A DNA stretch of 64,000 nt from Hyphomicrobiales bacterium (GCA_900472175.1 UCHD01000014.1:1-64000), one strand, 5' to 3'. Counted from the stretch's first letter, positions 27,797 to 37,127 are shown. Program-made: numbers and translations. Notes: generated from the sequence alone by a model not told the origin.

Positions 27797-27985
27797 TCAT
27801 GCCCGGCCTGTGTTGGTTTTTGTGTATGGCTTGCCGGCGGCCGGCATATCCACCCCGGACATCTCCATTTCGTGCATATCATGATCTCGCATCGGGTCGT
27901 TCTTGATCATCTGGCTTTGCGTGATCACCAGACCGGCGCTGATCGCGAGCGAACCTGCGATGAAGATCGGCGTCAGCTTGTTCAT
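27797..27985 (-). CDS. Small Met/His-rich membrane-anchored or exported protein
   Basis: This 62-residue protein has an N-terminal hydrophobic segment (about residues 5-22) and a tail with Met, His and Asp in MRDHDMHEMEMSGVDM. Such clusters bind Cu(I)/Cu(II). It overlaps the copZ stop by 4 bases, so the two are co-translated and share the copper promoter. I do not recognise a named family; the likely role is periplasmic copper binding beside CopZ. Confidence 0.7.
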   Translation of the reverse strand: MNKLTPIFIAGSLAISAGLVITQSQMIKNDPMRDHDMHEMEMSGVDMPAAGKPYTKTNTGRA

Positions 27986-28194
27986 GATGCCGCTTCCGTT
28001 TCGTTCGCTGTTGCCGGATAGCCGGCTTCTTCGAGAACCTTCTGGAGGGCCGCCGCAGTCGCGGTCGTCTTGACCTTGACCGTCCGTGTGGCCGGATTGG
28101 TCTCGATCCCGGCGTCGGGGTCGATGGACTGGATCGCCTTGGTGACGGATCTGGCGCAGCCGCCACAGGTCATGTTTTCAATTTTTAGTTCCAT
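27982..28194 (-). CDS. copZ: Copper chaperone CopZ (HMA domain)
   Basis: This 70-residue protein is a single heavy-metal-associated domain with GMTCGGC-type metal motif (MTCGGCARS, Cys10 and Cys13). It binds Cu(I) in the cytoplasm and hands it to the P-type ATPase CopA, encoded divergently 160 bp away. The ATG at 28194 is chosen because it begins exactly at the HMA domain; longer readings run through the intergenic promoters. Confidence 0.92.
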   Translation of the reverse strand: MELKIENMTCGGCARSVTKAIQSIDPDAGIETNPATRTVKVKTTATAAALQKVLEEAGYPATANETEAAS

Positions 28195-28225
28195 TGGAAT
28201 TCTCCTTGCTTGACTGACGACGCTG

Positions 28226-28256
28226 AAGATGGGGTTTCCAACCATGGGAAGGTCAA
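28226..28256 (-). promoter_or_regulatory. CueR/HmrR-type promoter of copZ
   Basis: On the minus strand TTGACC (28256-28251), a 19-bp spacer containing TTCC-N7-GGAA, and CATCTT (28231-28226). The spacer and the -10 match the copA promoter, and the spacing is that of MerR-activated promoters. It drives copZ and the small Met/His protein. Confidence 0.85.
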
Positions 28257-28282
28257 GTGGCGCGAAAAGGAAAAATTTGCTA

Positions 28283-28313
28283 TTGACCTTCCCATGGCTG
28301 GAAGCTCCATCTT
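28283..28313 (+). promoter_or_regulatory. CueR/HmrR-type promoter of copA
   Basis: TTGACC (28283-28288), a 19-bp spacer with TTCC-N7-GGAA, and CATCTT (28308-28313). This is nearly identical to the divergent copZ promoter 27 bp away. It drives copA (28355) and probably hmrR. HmrR is the predicted activator on copper. Confidence 0.85.
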
Positions 28314-28354
28314 CTGTCCGAACCTGAATTTCGGAATAAGAAAAGGAGGCGGCT

Positions 28355-30859
28355 ATGAATGCCCCCGTTCGAGCAACAGTCTTATCTGCAGCGCTATCGC
28401 TCCCCATCGAGGGCATGACCTGCGCGTCTTGCGTTGGCCGTATCGAAAGAGCGCTCAAAGCCGTTCCAGGCGTTGAAACCGTCTCGGTGAACCTGGCGAC
28501 GGAACGCGCGAGCATCACGACCAGCGCGGCTGTTGCCCGCGGCAAGCTTGTCGAAGCCATCGAAAATGCCGGTTATTCCGTGCCGGTAAAATCTGCCGGC
28601 GCAGCCGGCCCCACGGAATTGGCGGTTGAAGGCATGACCTGCGCATCCTGCGTCGGCCGTGTCGAGCGCGCGCTGAAGGCGATCCCCGGGGTGACGCAGG
28701 CGGTCGTCAACCTGGCGACGGAGCGTGCCACGATCCACGGAACCGCCGATGCGGCGGCCCTGATTGCTGCGATCGGCGATGCCGGTTACGCGGCGAGGGT
28801 CATTGGCGCGGCCGGCGGCAAGGGTGGCGAGGACGAGAATGCCGAGCGTGCAGAAAAGAAGGATGCGGAGCGCCGCGAACTGACCCGTGATTTCACCATC
28901 GCGGCAGTGCTGACGGCGCCGATCTTCTTCATCGAGATGGGATCGCACCTCATCCCGGGCGTGCACGGCATCATCGAATCGACGATCGGCATGCAGTGGA
29001 GCTGGTACATCCAGTTCGCACTGACAACGCTGGTGCTCTTCATCCCGGGCATCCGGTTTTACGACAAGGGGCTGCCAGCGCTCTGGCGCCTTGCGCCCGA
29101 CATGAATTCGCTGGTGGCCGTCGGTTCGCTCGCAGCCTACGGGTATTCGCTGGTCGCAACCTTCGCACCGGGGTTCCTGCCGCCCGGAACGATCAACGTC
29201 TATTTTGAGGCCGCCGCCGTCATCGTGACGCTTATCCTGCTCGGGCGCCTGCTTGAAGCCCGCGCCAAGGGCCGCACGTCGGAAGCCATCAAGCGCCTGG
29301 CTGGCCTGCAAGCCAAGACGGCGCGTGTCCGCAAGGATGGCAAGACGATCGACCTGCCGATCGGTTCGGTCGTTTCCGGCGATATCGTCGAGGTTCGCCC
29401 CGGCGAACGCCTGCCCGTCGATGGCGAGGTGGTCGAGGGTGCCAGCTATGTCGACGAGTCGATGATTACCGGCGAACCGATCCCGGTTTCAAAGTCGTTG
29501 GGCAGTGCGGTTGTCGGTGGCACGGTCAACCAGAAGGGCGCGTTCGCCTTCCGCGCTACCGCGGTCGGCAGCAATACCGTGCTGTCGCAGATCATCCGCA
29601 TGGTCGAAGAGGCCCAGGGCTCAAAGCTGCCGATCCAGGCGCTGGTCGACAAGGTCACCATGTGGTTCGTGCCGGCGGTTTTCGCCATTGCGGCGTTGAC
29701 CTTTGCCGCCTGGCTGACGCTTGGCCCGTCGCCCGCGCTGACCTTCGCGCTGGTCAATGCCGTTGCCGTTTTGATCATCGCTTGCCCGTGTGCGATGGGC
29801 CTGGCGACGCCAACCTCCATCATGGTGGGAACCGGCCGTGGCGCCGAACTCGGGGTCCTCTTCCGCAAGGGTGAGGCGCTCCAGTTGCTCAAGGACGCCA
29901 AGGTCGTGGCGCTGGACAAGACCGGCACGCTGACTGCAGGCAAGCCCGCTTTGACCGACCTGGAGCTGGGCGCCGGTTTCGACCGTTCGACCGTCCTTCG
30001 TCTCGTCGCTGCCGTCGAGGCCAAGTCGGAACACCCGATCGCCAGCGCGATCGTCGATGCGGCCACCGGAGAAGGCATGTCGCTGCCGGCCGTGTCGAAC
30101 TTCGAATCGGTGACAGGATTCGGCGTCAAGGCCATGGTCGAAGGCAAGCGTGTCGAGATCGGCGCGGACCGTTATATGGTCGAACTCGGGCATGACGTGG
30201 CAGCATTCGCCATGGTTGCCGGACGTTTGGGCGATGAGGGCAAGTCGCCGCTTTATGCCGCAATCGACGGCAAGCTCGCGGCGATCATCGCCGTGGCCGA
30301 CCCGGTCAAGGACGCCACGCCTGCGGCCATCAAGGCGCTGCATGCGCTTGGTCTCAAGGTTGCGATGATCACCGGCGACAATGCCCGCACGGCGAACGCC
30401 ATCGCGGCCCGGCTTGGGATCGACGAGGTGGTGGCGGAAGTGCTGCCTGACGGCAAGGTCGATGCGGTTCGCCGTCTCAGGGCCAAGTACGGCAAGGTTG
30501 CTTTTGTCGGCGACGGCATCAACGACGCGCCTGCGCTGGCGGAGGCGGATGTCGGGCTCGCCATCGGTACTGGGACCGATATCGCCATCGAGGCGGCGGA
30601 TGTGGTGCTGATGTCGGGCAGCCTGCAGGGCGTACCGAACGCGATCGCTCTGTCAAAGGCGACGATCGGCAATATCCGGCAAAACCTGTTCTGGGCGTTT
30701 GCCTACAACACGGCTCTGATCCCGGTTGCGGCGGGCCTGCTTTATCCGGCCCATGGCATCCTGCTGTCGCCGGTCTTTGCCGCGGGCGCCATGGCATTGT
30801 CGAGCGTGTTTGTGCTCGGCAACGCATTGCGGTTGCGCACGTTCAAGACGGTCCACTGA
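28355..30859 (+). CDS. copA: Copper-exporting P1B-type ATPase CopA (ActP)
   Basis: This 834-residue ATPase exports Cu(I) from the cytoplasm. It has two N-terminal HMA domains, each with [10 protein letters not shown] (Cys about 23/26 and 96/99), the CPC membrane metal motif (about 477-479), the phosphorylation site DKTGTLT (Asp about 521) and a [10 protein letters not shown] hinge motif. Eight membrane segments are expected. RBS AAGGAGGCGG precedes the ATG. It works with CopZ, encoded divergently, and is followed by the regulator gene. Confidence 0.97.
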   Translation: MNAPVRATVLSAALSLPIEGMTCASCVGRIERALKAVPGVETVSVNLATERASITTSAAVARGKLVEAIENAGYSVPVKSAGAAGPTELAVEGMTCASCVGRVERALKAIPGVTQAVVNLATERATIHGTADAAALIAAIGDAGYAARVIGAAGGKGGEDENAERAEKKDAERRELTRDFTIAAVLTAPIFFIEMGSHLIPGVHGIIESTIGMQWSWYIQFALTTLVLFIPGIRFYDKGLPALWRLAPDMNSLVAVGSLAAYGYSLVATFAPGFLPPGTINVYFEAAAVIVTLILLGRLLEARAKGRTSEAIKRLAGLQAKTARVRKDGKTIDLPIGSVVSGDIVEVRPGERLPVDGEVVEGASYVDESMITGEPIPVSKSLGSAVVGGTVNQKGAFAFRATAVGSNTVLSQIIRMVEEAQGSKLPIQALVDKVTMWFVPAVFAIAALTFAAWLTLGPSPALTFALVNAVAVLIIACPCAMGLATPTSIMVGTGRGAELGVLFRKGEALQLLKDAKVVALDKTGTLTAGKPALTDLELGAGFDRSTVLRLVAAVEAKSEHPIASAIVDAATGEGMSLPAVSNFESVTGFGVKAMVEGKRVEIGADRYMVELGHDVAAFAMVAGRLGDEGKSPLYAAIDGKLAAIIAVADPVKDATPAAIKALHALGLKVAMITGDNARTANAIAARLGIDEVVAEVLPDGKVDAVRRLRAKYGKVAFVGDGINDAPALAEADVGLAIGTGTDIAIEAADVVLMSGSLQGVPNAIALSKATIGNIRQNLFWAFAYNTALIPVAAGLLYPAHGILLSPVFAAGAMALSSVFVLGNALRLRTFKTVH

Positions 30860-30871
30860 CAAATCGCACCG

Positions 30872-30894
30872 GCCGGCCCTATATCGGGGCCGGC
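30872..30894 (+). other. Stem-loop between copA and hmrR
   Basis: GCCGGCCC pairs with GGGCCGGC around a 7-base loop, between the copA stop and the regulator start. No T-run follows, so it may only lower read-through into hmrR or stabilise copA mRNA. Confidence 0.5.
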
Positions 30895-30921
30895 TGATGT
30901 ACCATTTTAAGGAGAACATCG

Positions 30922-31371
30922 ATGAACATCGGGCAGGCATCAAAAGCATCGGGGGTTTCGGCCAAGATGATCCGTTATTACGAGCAGACCGGCCTCATTC
31001 CGGCTGCAGACCGGAAATCGTCCGGCTACCGCGATTATTCCGACACCGACGTCCATATGCTGCGCTTCATCCGCCGCGCACGTGATCTGGGTTTTTCAGT
31101 TGCCGAGATCAGCGATCTCCTCGGCCTGTGGCGGGACGACGCCCGGCAAAGCGCCGAGGTCAAGCGCCTCGCCCAGGGCCACATCGACGAGCTCCACAAG
31201 AAGATCAAGGGGCTTCAGGACATGGCCCAGACGCTGACAACGCTGGTCAATACCTGCTCCGGCGATCACCGTCCCCACTGCCCGATCCTGCAAAGCCTCG
31301 AGAGTGGCCTGGCGGATGAGGATCTGTCGGTCCAGCCCCGTCCCGGCGCCGTCGCACGCCTATCATCGTGA
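30922..31371 (+). CDS. hmrR: Copper-responsive MerR-family regulator (HmrR/CueR)
   Basis: This 149-residue regulator has the MerR winged HTH (SGVSAKMIRYYEQTGLI), a long coiled dimer helix and the Cu(I)-binding loop C112-x7-C120 (CSGDHRPHC), the same Cys spacing as CueR. It senses cytoplasmic Cu(I) and activates promoters with 19-bp spacers; three such promoters are in this window. RBS AAGGAGAA before the ATG. It follows copA on the same strand and is probably co-transcribed. Confidence 0.93.
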   Translation: MNIGQASKASGVSAKMIRYYEQTGLIPAADRKSSGYRDYSDTDVHMLRFIRRARDLGFSVAEISDLLGLWRDDARQSAEVKRLAQGHIDELHKKIKGLQDMAQTLTTLVNTCSGDHRPHCPILQSLESGLADEDLSVQPRPGAVARLSS

Positions 31372-31410
31372 AGCAAGCGCCGGCCTGCCATGCATCGCTT
31401 GGGGCCGGAT

Positions 31411-32847
31411 TTACGGTGCCGATGGTTTGATGTCGCTGCTGTCTTCACAAAGCCTGCTCGCGTTTAAAAGTCCCCATCCGAACACCGGATCTTTTCCCGG
31501 CTTGCCAATGTCATCGGTAAATTGTTTTATCTTTGCCTCCAGACGTTCAATAGACATGTCTGGCTCACCTGCAATCAGAACCGAAACCGCGGCTGTGACA
31601 AAGGGGGCAGCGAAGGATGTTCCTGTCTTTTGGCGGGCACCGGAGATGGACGCCGCAGTCCAGACCCCGACGCCGGGCGCGGCAATGTCGATATAGTCGC
31701 CGCGTACGGCCCGGCGATAAGGGTTGCGTCCCTTGTCAACTGCCGTCACGGCGATCACGTCGTCATAAGCCGCAGGATAAACAGGCTTGGCGTTCGGACC
31801 ATCATTGCCGGCGGCAGCAACGAGAATCATCCCGCGATCGGTCGCCGCTTTCACCGACTTCTTGAGAACCGCATTCTCTGGTCCGCTCAAGCTCAGGTTG
31901 ACGACCTTGACGTCGCGCCTCGCAAGCAGATCCAGGGCGCGCACGAGGTCGTAGATGTTGGCGATATCGGTAGATTTTCCGTGCCGCTGAAAGGCATCCA
32001 CAGCGATAAGTTCCGCGCCGGGCAGCAGACCCGGGACGCGGCTATCTTGAGCCCCGATCAGGAGCGCGGCGACGGCAGTCCCGTGCTGTGCCCCTGATTT
32101 TGTCTTTTCTCCTTCGCTGAGGCGAATGACTTCCAGCCGAGTCTGGGTTAGGGTGACGTGATCGGCGTTGATCGCGGTGTCGATGAGGCCGATGCGGTGC
32201 GGCGTCGCACATCCGGCGGCCTCGCCGGTCGGCCATCCAACGATCTCACGGACGAGCGCGCAACTCTCCCCTGCGCAGCCTGCCGCGTCCCCAGATTGCG
32301 GTTGGTAAAAATGGTTGAAGTCAATGGTAGCCGTTGCGCTGCGGGCAGCAACGGCGGCGCGCGCCATTGCCAGCGTCATGCCCGAGGGCACGATGAGCCG
32401 CACCATTTCGGCGCCGATGAATGAAATCTGGGTGCGATCATCCACAGCAAACCCCTCTTGAATCAATCCGGAGATCGCTGCTTCCTCAAGGCCAATCGCG
32501 ATAAGTTCGTTTTTCGCACGCTCTGGCACCGCGATTGGACGGCGTGCGGGTGCACGGCGCTCGCGGGAAGGCCAGCGAAAGAGCGAACGCAGGTCGCGGA
32601 AGGTGTCCCCGCCCCGATGATATCCGGCGTTGCCACCGTCTCCACTGCGGCCGTTACTGCCGCCGCCGCGGCCACCACCACCGCCGCCGCCATCATTACC
32701 ATCGTCACCACCGTCATCATCGTCCGCAAAAGCGGCGGGAACGCTGAATGCGCCTTCATTGAGCGGCAGGGGTAGTACCGCCATTGCTCCGGCGGTGATC
32801 GCGGCCACGAGAAGGCGCGATGGTTTTGTCTTGACGATGTGCAGCAC
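31411..32847 (-). CDS. Secreted subtilisin-like serine protease (peptidase S8)
   Basis: This 478-residue protein has a signal-like hydrophobic N-terminus (about 11-40), an unusual Asp/Gly-rich linker at about 42-76, a propeptide-like stretch, and an S8 catalytic domain with Asp223 (GLIDTAIN), His255 (GAQHGTAVA), oxyanion Asn348 (AAAGNDG) and Ser411 (TGTSFAAP). The start is a GTG at 32847 with AGGAGA upstream; the frame runs further upstream without family support. It faces an ECF sigma/anti-sigma pair, so it may act with that extracytoplasmic response, which is inference from position. Confidence 0.85.
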   Translation of the reverse strand: MLHIVKTKPSRLLVAAITAGAMAVLPLPLNEGAFSVPAAFADDDDGGDDGNDGGGGGGGRGGGSNGRSGDGGNAGYHRGGDTFRDLRSLFRWPSRERRAPARRPIAVPERAKNELIAIGLEEAAISGLIQEGFAVDDRTQISFIGAEMVRLIVPSGMTLAMARAAVAARSATATIDFNHFYQPQSGDAAGCAGESCALVREIVGWPTGEAAGCATPHRIGLIDTAINADHVTLTQTRLEVIRLSEGEKTKSGAQHGTAVAALLIGAQDSRVPGLLPGAELIAVDAFQRHGKSTDIANIYDLVRALDLLARRDVKVVNLSLSGPENAVLKKSVKAATDRGMILVAAAGNDGPNAKPVYPAAYDDVIAVTAVDKGRNPYRRAVRGDYIDIAAPGVGVWTAASISGARQKTGTSFAAPFVTAAVSVLIAGEPDMSIERLEAKIKQFTDDIGKPGKDPVFGWGLLNASRLCEDSSDIKPSAP

Positions 32848-32968
32848 GGCCGGTCTCCTGTGGCAGCTTCGTATTCCAATCTCTCGGACCGGGAAGCCAT
32901 TTTCGATCAAACTATCTTGAAAATACGTTTGACTCGACAGGTTATTCCCCGCTGTGCAAAAAAGCGGA

Positions 32969-33511
32969 ATGACCAATGACATGCAGACAGTACCGGACCG
33001 GCTGGTTGCCTTCCTGCCGAACCTCAGGCGTTTTGCGATCTCACTCTGCCGTTCGAGGGAACTGGCGGACGATCTCGTGCAGGCGGCATGCGAGCGCGCC
33101 ATACTCGCAGCCGACAGCTTCATACCGGGCAGCCGGTTCGACGCATGGATGTTCCGCATTCTGCGAAATCTGTGGATCGATCACCTGCGCCGCCAGAAAA
33201 CGGCAGGGCCTCACGACGAGCTGGAGGAAGCGCGTGATGTCTCGGTTCCCTCCGGCGAGGCGGCATCGCTTGCGCGGATGGATTTGCGCGAAGTCTCCAG
33301 CGCCCTGCAGAAGCTGCCGGATGAGCAGCGCGAAGTTCTCGTGCTCGTTTGCGTCGAGGAACTGAGTTACCGCGATACGGCTGAGGTTCTGTCCATCCCA
33401 ATCGGAACGGTGATGAGCCGCCTTGCTCGGGCACGGAAAAATCTTGCGGAACTGACTGGAATAAGTTTCGGGGAAAAACGTTCGTTCGATACCAAGGGGG
33501 GCGTTGCATGA
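32969..33511 (+). CDS. ECF-family RNA polymerase sigma factor
   Basis: This sigma factor of about 180 residues has region 2 (RELADDLVQAACERAI...RFDAWMFRILRNLWIDHLR) and region 4 (LPDEQREVLVLVCVEELSYRDTAEVL...GTVMSRLARARK). It would direct polymerase to a small regulon under an envelope signal. Starts at 32969 or 32981 are both plausible ATGs (a GTG lies at 32954). It overlaps the anti-sigma gene by 4 bases, which fits tight co-regulation. Confidence 0.9.
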   Translation: MTNDMQTVPDRLVAFLPNLRRFAISLCRSRELADDLVQAACERAILAADSFIPGSRFDAWMFRILRNLWIDHLRRQKTAGPHDELEEARDVSVPSGEAASLARMDLREVSSALQKLPDEQREVLVLVCVEELSYRDTAEVLSIPIGTVMSRLARARKNLAELTGISFGEKRSFDTKGGVA

Positions 33512-34251
33512 CTGAACACGATTTTGACGACGAGACATTGATGGCTTTCGCCGATGGCGAACTGGACGAAGCGACAAGCGTGCGGCTGGAAGCTGCCCTT
33601 GCAGCCGACGAGGCTCTGGCCGAGCGGCTGGCCGTATTCTTCGAAAGCCGCCAATTGGTCGCCGACGCTTTGAAGCCATTGATCGACGAACCGGTTCCGG
33701 AGGCGCTATTGCAATCGGTTCGCCGGATGGCGGAGGAGGCGAAAGACGGGGCATCCGCGGGCAGTAACGTTGTGCCGTTACGTCCGAAGCACCGGCCGGT
33801 CAATCGTTGGACAGAGCACCGCTGGGTCCTGCCGCTGGCGGCAAGCATCGTGGCGGTGATTACAGGTGTTGTCGGTTTCACGGTGGGCCGCAATCTGGAT
33901 CCGGCCACGATGGATTCCAGCGCACAAATAGCTGCTGTGCTCGATCGCGAGGCATCTGGACGGGATGTTGCGCTCGGAACATCCGGTGAGACGCTGCATG
34001 TCATCGCCACCTTTCGCGACAAGAACGGCTCCCTTTGCCGCGAGTATGAATTGAAGCAGCCGTCGAAGAGTACGCTCTCCATCGCCTGCCGCCAGGATCA
34101 GACCTGGGTTACGCAGCTCGCCCTGACATCTGCAAGGGCGGTGGGCTATGTGCCTGCCTCGTCACAGGAAATGATCGATTCCTATCTTTCCTCGATCGAG
34201 GCCGGCGCACCAATGTCGCTCGAGGAAGAGCGCGGGATCCTGGTGCCCTGA
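33508..34251 (+). CDS. Membrane anti-sigma factor
   Basis: This 247-residue protein starts with an acidic helical anti-sigma-like segment (LMAFADGELDEATSVRLEAAL), has one membrane segment at about residues 108-128 (LPLAASIVAVITGVVGFTV) and a periplasmic tail. The zinc-binding HxxxCxxC motif of ZAS anti-sigma factors is absent. It is coupled to the sigma gene before it (4-bp overlap) and should hold that sigma at the membrane. Confidence 0.85.
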   Translation: MTEHDFDDETLMAFADGELDEATSVRLEAALAADEALAERLAVFFESRQLVADALKPLIDEPVPEALLQSVRRMAEEAKDGASAGSNVVPLRPKHRPVNRWTEHRWVLPLAASIVAVITGVVGFTVGRNLDPATMDSSAQIAAVLDREASGRDVALGTSGETLHVIATFRDKNGSLCREYELKQPSKSTLSIACRQDQTWVTQLALTSARAVGYVPASSQEMIDSYLSSIEAGAPMSLEEERGILVP

Positions 34252-34327
34252 ATGAATATTTGCGAGCGCCGGGAATAAGTCTATCCCGGCACCGTTGTTC
34301 CCGCATCGATTGATGAGGAGAACGGCG

Positions 34328-35044
34328 ATGGTATTGACCCTTCTGAAGAAACCGCAGCCCCGATTGACCTTTCTCTGCCGCAAGGAGGATGAGGGGGTAA
34401 TCCCCGCTCCCGTGCGCGCCAAGACGGCGCTGCCTGAATGGTTCCGCAGGCTGCCGCCTGTCGATGAGGCGCAAGTCTCGCCCACCAACAGCGGCTTGAC
34501 CGTGAAACGCTGCATGCCTTTCCTCGATGCCATGGCGGCGGGCTGGGTGATCGGCCTGGCGGCAAACGTGCGCATGGAAATCTCCGATGGCGGCAAGACG
34601 GTCGATTGCGGTTGGGATTTTGACCGTACGCTTGTCAGCAACCATGCCAGCCACCAGGTCGCCGGCAATCCACGTGAGCCGTTGCCACCTTGCAAGTTCC
34701 ACAATTACTGGACTATTCGCACGCCGCCAGGTTGGAGCTGCCTGTTCGTGCCGCCGCTCAACCGGCCGAACGGTGTCTTCGAGGTTGTCGCCGGCGTCGT
34801 CGACACCGATACCTACCAGTCGGAAATCCATTTCCCCTTTTTTGCCACCGGCGAAGACGGTCTGCATATGCTGGATCGCGGTACGCCGATCGTCCAGGTC
34901 ATCCCTTTCCGGCGCGACGCATCCGACCTCGACGCGGACATCCGTAGCGAAAGTGCTGCGGAGGGTGGCGTCCGCCAGGCGATCCTGCGCAAGACACTTG
35001 CCTCCGACGGCTGGTATCGCCGGTTCGCCCGCGCCCAGCGATAG
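34328..35044 (+). CDS. DUF6065-like protein of unknown function
   Basis: This 238-residue cytoplasmic protein has no signal or membrane segment. Its KTALPEWFRRLPPV and CMPFLDAMAAGWVIGLAANV segments recall the DUF6065 family known from phages and proteobacteria; that assignment is from memory. RBS GAGGAG precedes the ATG at 34328. It follows the anti-sigma gene by 76 bp and may be part of the sigma regulon. Confidence 0.65.
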   Translation: MVLTLLKKPQPRLTFLCRKEDEGVIPAPVRAKTALPEWFRRLPPVDEAQVSPTNSGLTVKRCMPFLDAMAAGWVIGLAANVRMEISDGGKTVDCGWDFDRTLVSNHASHQVAGNPREPLPPCKFHNYWTIRTPPGWSCLFVPPLNRPNGVFEVVAGVVDTDTYQSEIHFPFFATGEDGLHMLDRGTPIVQVIPFRRDASDLDADIRSESAAEGGVRQAILRKTLASDGWYRRFARAQR

Positions 35045-35221
35045 TTTTCAAACCGGTTTGCCGTGTGCTAGCGGTCGCTGCCCGCCAGCGCTGGCTATCC
35101 TGTATGCTCCATGCAAGGCCTTAGTTTAATTGAAAATATTTTTGTTTTCTTGGGAATAGGAATAGCCCGCCGCCGTTTCTCCCCTGCAGTCAACGAGGCT
35201 GCCACTCAAAGGAGAAACGGC

Positions 35222-35569
35222 ATGAAGAAGTTCATCGCAATCCTAAGCGCATTCTTGGTGGTCGGAGCGGCTGCGCCCGCGCCAGCTATCGCCGACGACC
35301 CGGTCACACGCTTCCTGCAGAAGAAGACCGGAAGCAACACGGCAAGCCACGCCCGCTACAACCGCGATCGCGACGGCGACCGGCGCAGCGACTCGAACTC
35401 GAACCGCAATTCCAACAGTTCATCGAATTCTTCCCAGAATTCCAGCTCGAATTCGAACTCCAACAGCAGTTCCAATTCGTCGAGCAACTCCAGTTCGAAC
35501 AGCTCGTCCAATTCCTCAAGCAACTCGAGCTCGAATTCTTCCTCCAATTCCTCGTCCGACGACGATTGA
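35222..35569 (+). CDS. Secreted Ser/Asn-repeat protein
   Basis: This 115-residue protein has a signal peptide (to about AIADD) and then residues about 57-112 made almost entirely of SSSN/NSNS repeats, ending in DDD. The repeat is a low-complexity, highly polar, probably disordered tail. RBS AAAGGAGAAA precedes the ATG. No family recognised; a cell-surface linker or spacer role is a guess. The underlying DNA is a degenerate 12-base tandem repeat, so length may vary between strains. Confidence 0.75.
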   Translation: MKKFIAILSAFLVVGAAAPAPAIADDPVTRFLQKKTGSNTASHARYNRDRDGDRRSDSNSNRNSNSSSNSSQNSSSNSNSNSSSNSSSNSSSNSSSNSSSNSSSNSSSNSSSDDD

Positions 35570-35602
35570 AACTGAACCTGGAACCCCGAAAGGAGGGCGA
35601 TT

Positions 35603-37081
35603 ATGGCCCTATATGCAATCGCCCCCTTGGAACCCCACGCCGGCCGGTGTGGGGTTCCGTCTCTGGCTGCTGACCGCACCGTGCCGCTTGCCCGCGTCAA
35701 ACAGATTGTCGCAGCGATCGTGCTCGTCTTCAGCGCCATGCTTATCTTCCTGGCGATCGACGGCCTCACCGTCAGCATGCGGCTGACACTGGCGATCTTC
35801 GTCGCAACGATTGTCGCCTGGACCATTCTAGACTTACCGGATACGCCCGTGGCTCTCGCCGGGGCCGCCCTCTTGCCGGTCTTCGGCGCGATCGACGAGG
35901 ACGTGCTTTACCGCTCGCTCGGCAATGACATTGTCTGGCTGATGCTGGCGGCTTTCGTCGTTGCCGGCGTGCTACGCCAGGTCGGCGTGATTGAGCAGAT
36001 TATCCGCCGGCTGCTCGCCCGGCTGGCTACAGTGCAAGGCCTGTTCTGGGTGTTGACGCTGTTGATTTTTGCCACCGCCTTCATCATCCCCTCGACTTCA
36101 GCACGCGCGGCCATCCTTGCGCCGGTCTATCTGGGACTTGCCGCGGCGATCGGCAATGCGCGGATCAACCGGGCACTGGCGTTGCTCTTTCCTTCGGTTA
36201 TCCTGCTTTCTGCCGGTGCATCGCTGATCGGCGCTGGTGCCCATCTCGTCGCTGCCGGGATGATAGAGAGCCTGGGCAAGAAAAGCCCAGATTTTCTGGG
36301 TTGGATTGCACTTGCCGGCCCTTTCTCGCTTCTGTGCTCGCTGCTTGCATGCGCCGTTCTGCTGCATCTTTTCTTGACCAGCGAGGAGCGGACGATGGCG
36401 ATCGCTGCGCGCCCCGCCGACGAGGCCCCGACCCCGCTGAGCCGCCAGCAGTGGGCCGTGATTGCCGTCACTGGTGCAATGATCATGCTCTTCGCCGCAC
36501 AGCCCCTGCACGGCATCGGCATGCCGATCATCGGCATCGGCGCCGCCCTTCTCTTGGCGACTGAGCGGGTTTCCGGCTTGCCCTTGAAAGCAGCGCTTAA
36601 GGGCGTGGAATGGAATCTCCTGCTCTTTCTTGCCGGCACGCTGGTCATCGGCGAGGCGCTGCTTCAGACCGGTACGGCACAGGTTATCGCCCAGCGGGTC
36701 GTTGGTCTGGCCGGTAGTAGTATCGCGGCCTGGCCTTCACTCATCATCGGGTTTGCAGCCATCGTGGCGGCTCTCTCCCATCTCGTCATCACCTCACGCA
36801 CCGCGCGGGCGACTGTCCTCATTCCGGCCCTTGCTTTGCCCCTTGCAGCCCTCGGCGTTGACCCGCTCAATCTCGTGATGGTCGTCACACTGGCGAGCGG
36901 ATTTTGCCAGACGCTGATGGTTTCCGCCAAGCCGGTGGCCTTGTTCGGCGCGATGGATCCGCCGGCTTTCGGGCAAGCCGATCTGTTCCGGCTCGCCGGC
37001 TTCCTGATTGTGCCGTTCGTCGGGCTGCTTGTCATTTTCGCCACGTGCATATGGCCGCTACAGGGCTTGCCTCTGCGTTGA
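35603..37081 (+). CDS. SLC13/DASS-family anion permease
   Basis: This 492-residue protein has about twelve membrane segments and the SLC13/CitT/ArsB-like layout, with the duplicated half-turn motifs PSTSARAAILAP and SHLVITSRTARATVLIP that bind the carboxylate or sulfate. It would move a dicarboxylate, sulfate or similar anion. The start is 33 bp after the Ser/Asn protein; RBS GAAAGGAGG. The glycerate kinase downstream is separated by a terminator. An arsenite or silicate carrier is an alternative. Confidence 0.82.
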   Translation: MALYAIAPLEPHAGRCGVPSLAADRTVPLARVKQIVAAIVLVFSAMLIFLAIDGLTVSMRLTLAIFVATIVAWTILDLPDTPVALAGAALLPVFGAIDEDVLYRSLGNDIVWLMLAAFVVAGVLRQVGVIEQIIRRLLARLATVQGLFWVLTLLIFATAFIIPSTSARAAILAPVYLGLAAAIGNARINRALALLFPSVILLSAGASLIGAGAHLVAAGMIESLGKKSPDFLGWIALAGPFSLLCSLLACAVLLHLFLTSEERTMAIAARPADEAPTPLSRQQWAVIAVTGAMIMLFAAQPLHGIGMPIIGIGAALLLATERVSGLPLKAALKGVEWNLLLFLAGTLVIGEALLQTGTAQVIAQRVVGLAGSSIAAWPSLIIGFAAIVAALSHLVITSRTARATVLIPALALPLAALGVDPLNLVMVVTLASGFCQTLMVSAKPVALFGAMDPPAFGQADLFRLAGFLIVPFVGLLVIFATCIWPLQGLPLR

Positions 37082-37102
37082 ACGATGCGCGCAAACAAAG
37101 GA

Positions 37103-37127
37103 AAAGGCCGCCATGAGCGGCCTTTTT
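37103..37127 (+). terminator. Rho-independent terminator after the SLC13 permease
   Basis: AAAGGCCGC/GCGGCCTTT stem with 5-base loop followed by TT, 22 bp past the permease stop. This should end the 35603 transcript. Confidence 0.85.

Noticed and set aside
32848-32968. An ECF-type autoregulatory promoter before the sigma gene
   Set aside because: No clear -35/-10 pair of the expected form could be picked by eye, so none is claimed.
35385-35560. Possible CRISPR or minisatellite array
   Set aside because: Repeat units are 12 bases with no unique spacers; they encode the SSSN tail in frame.
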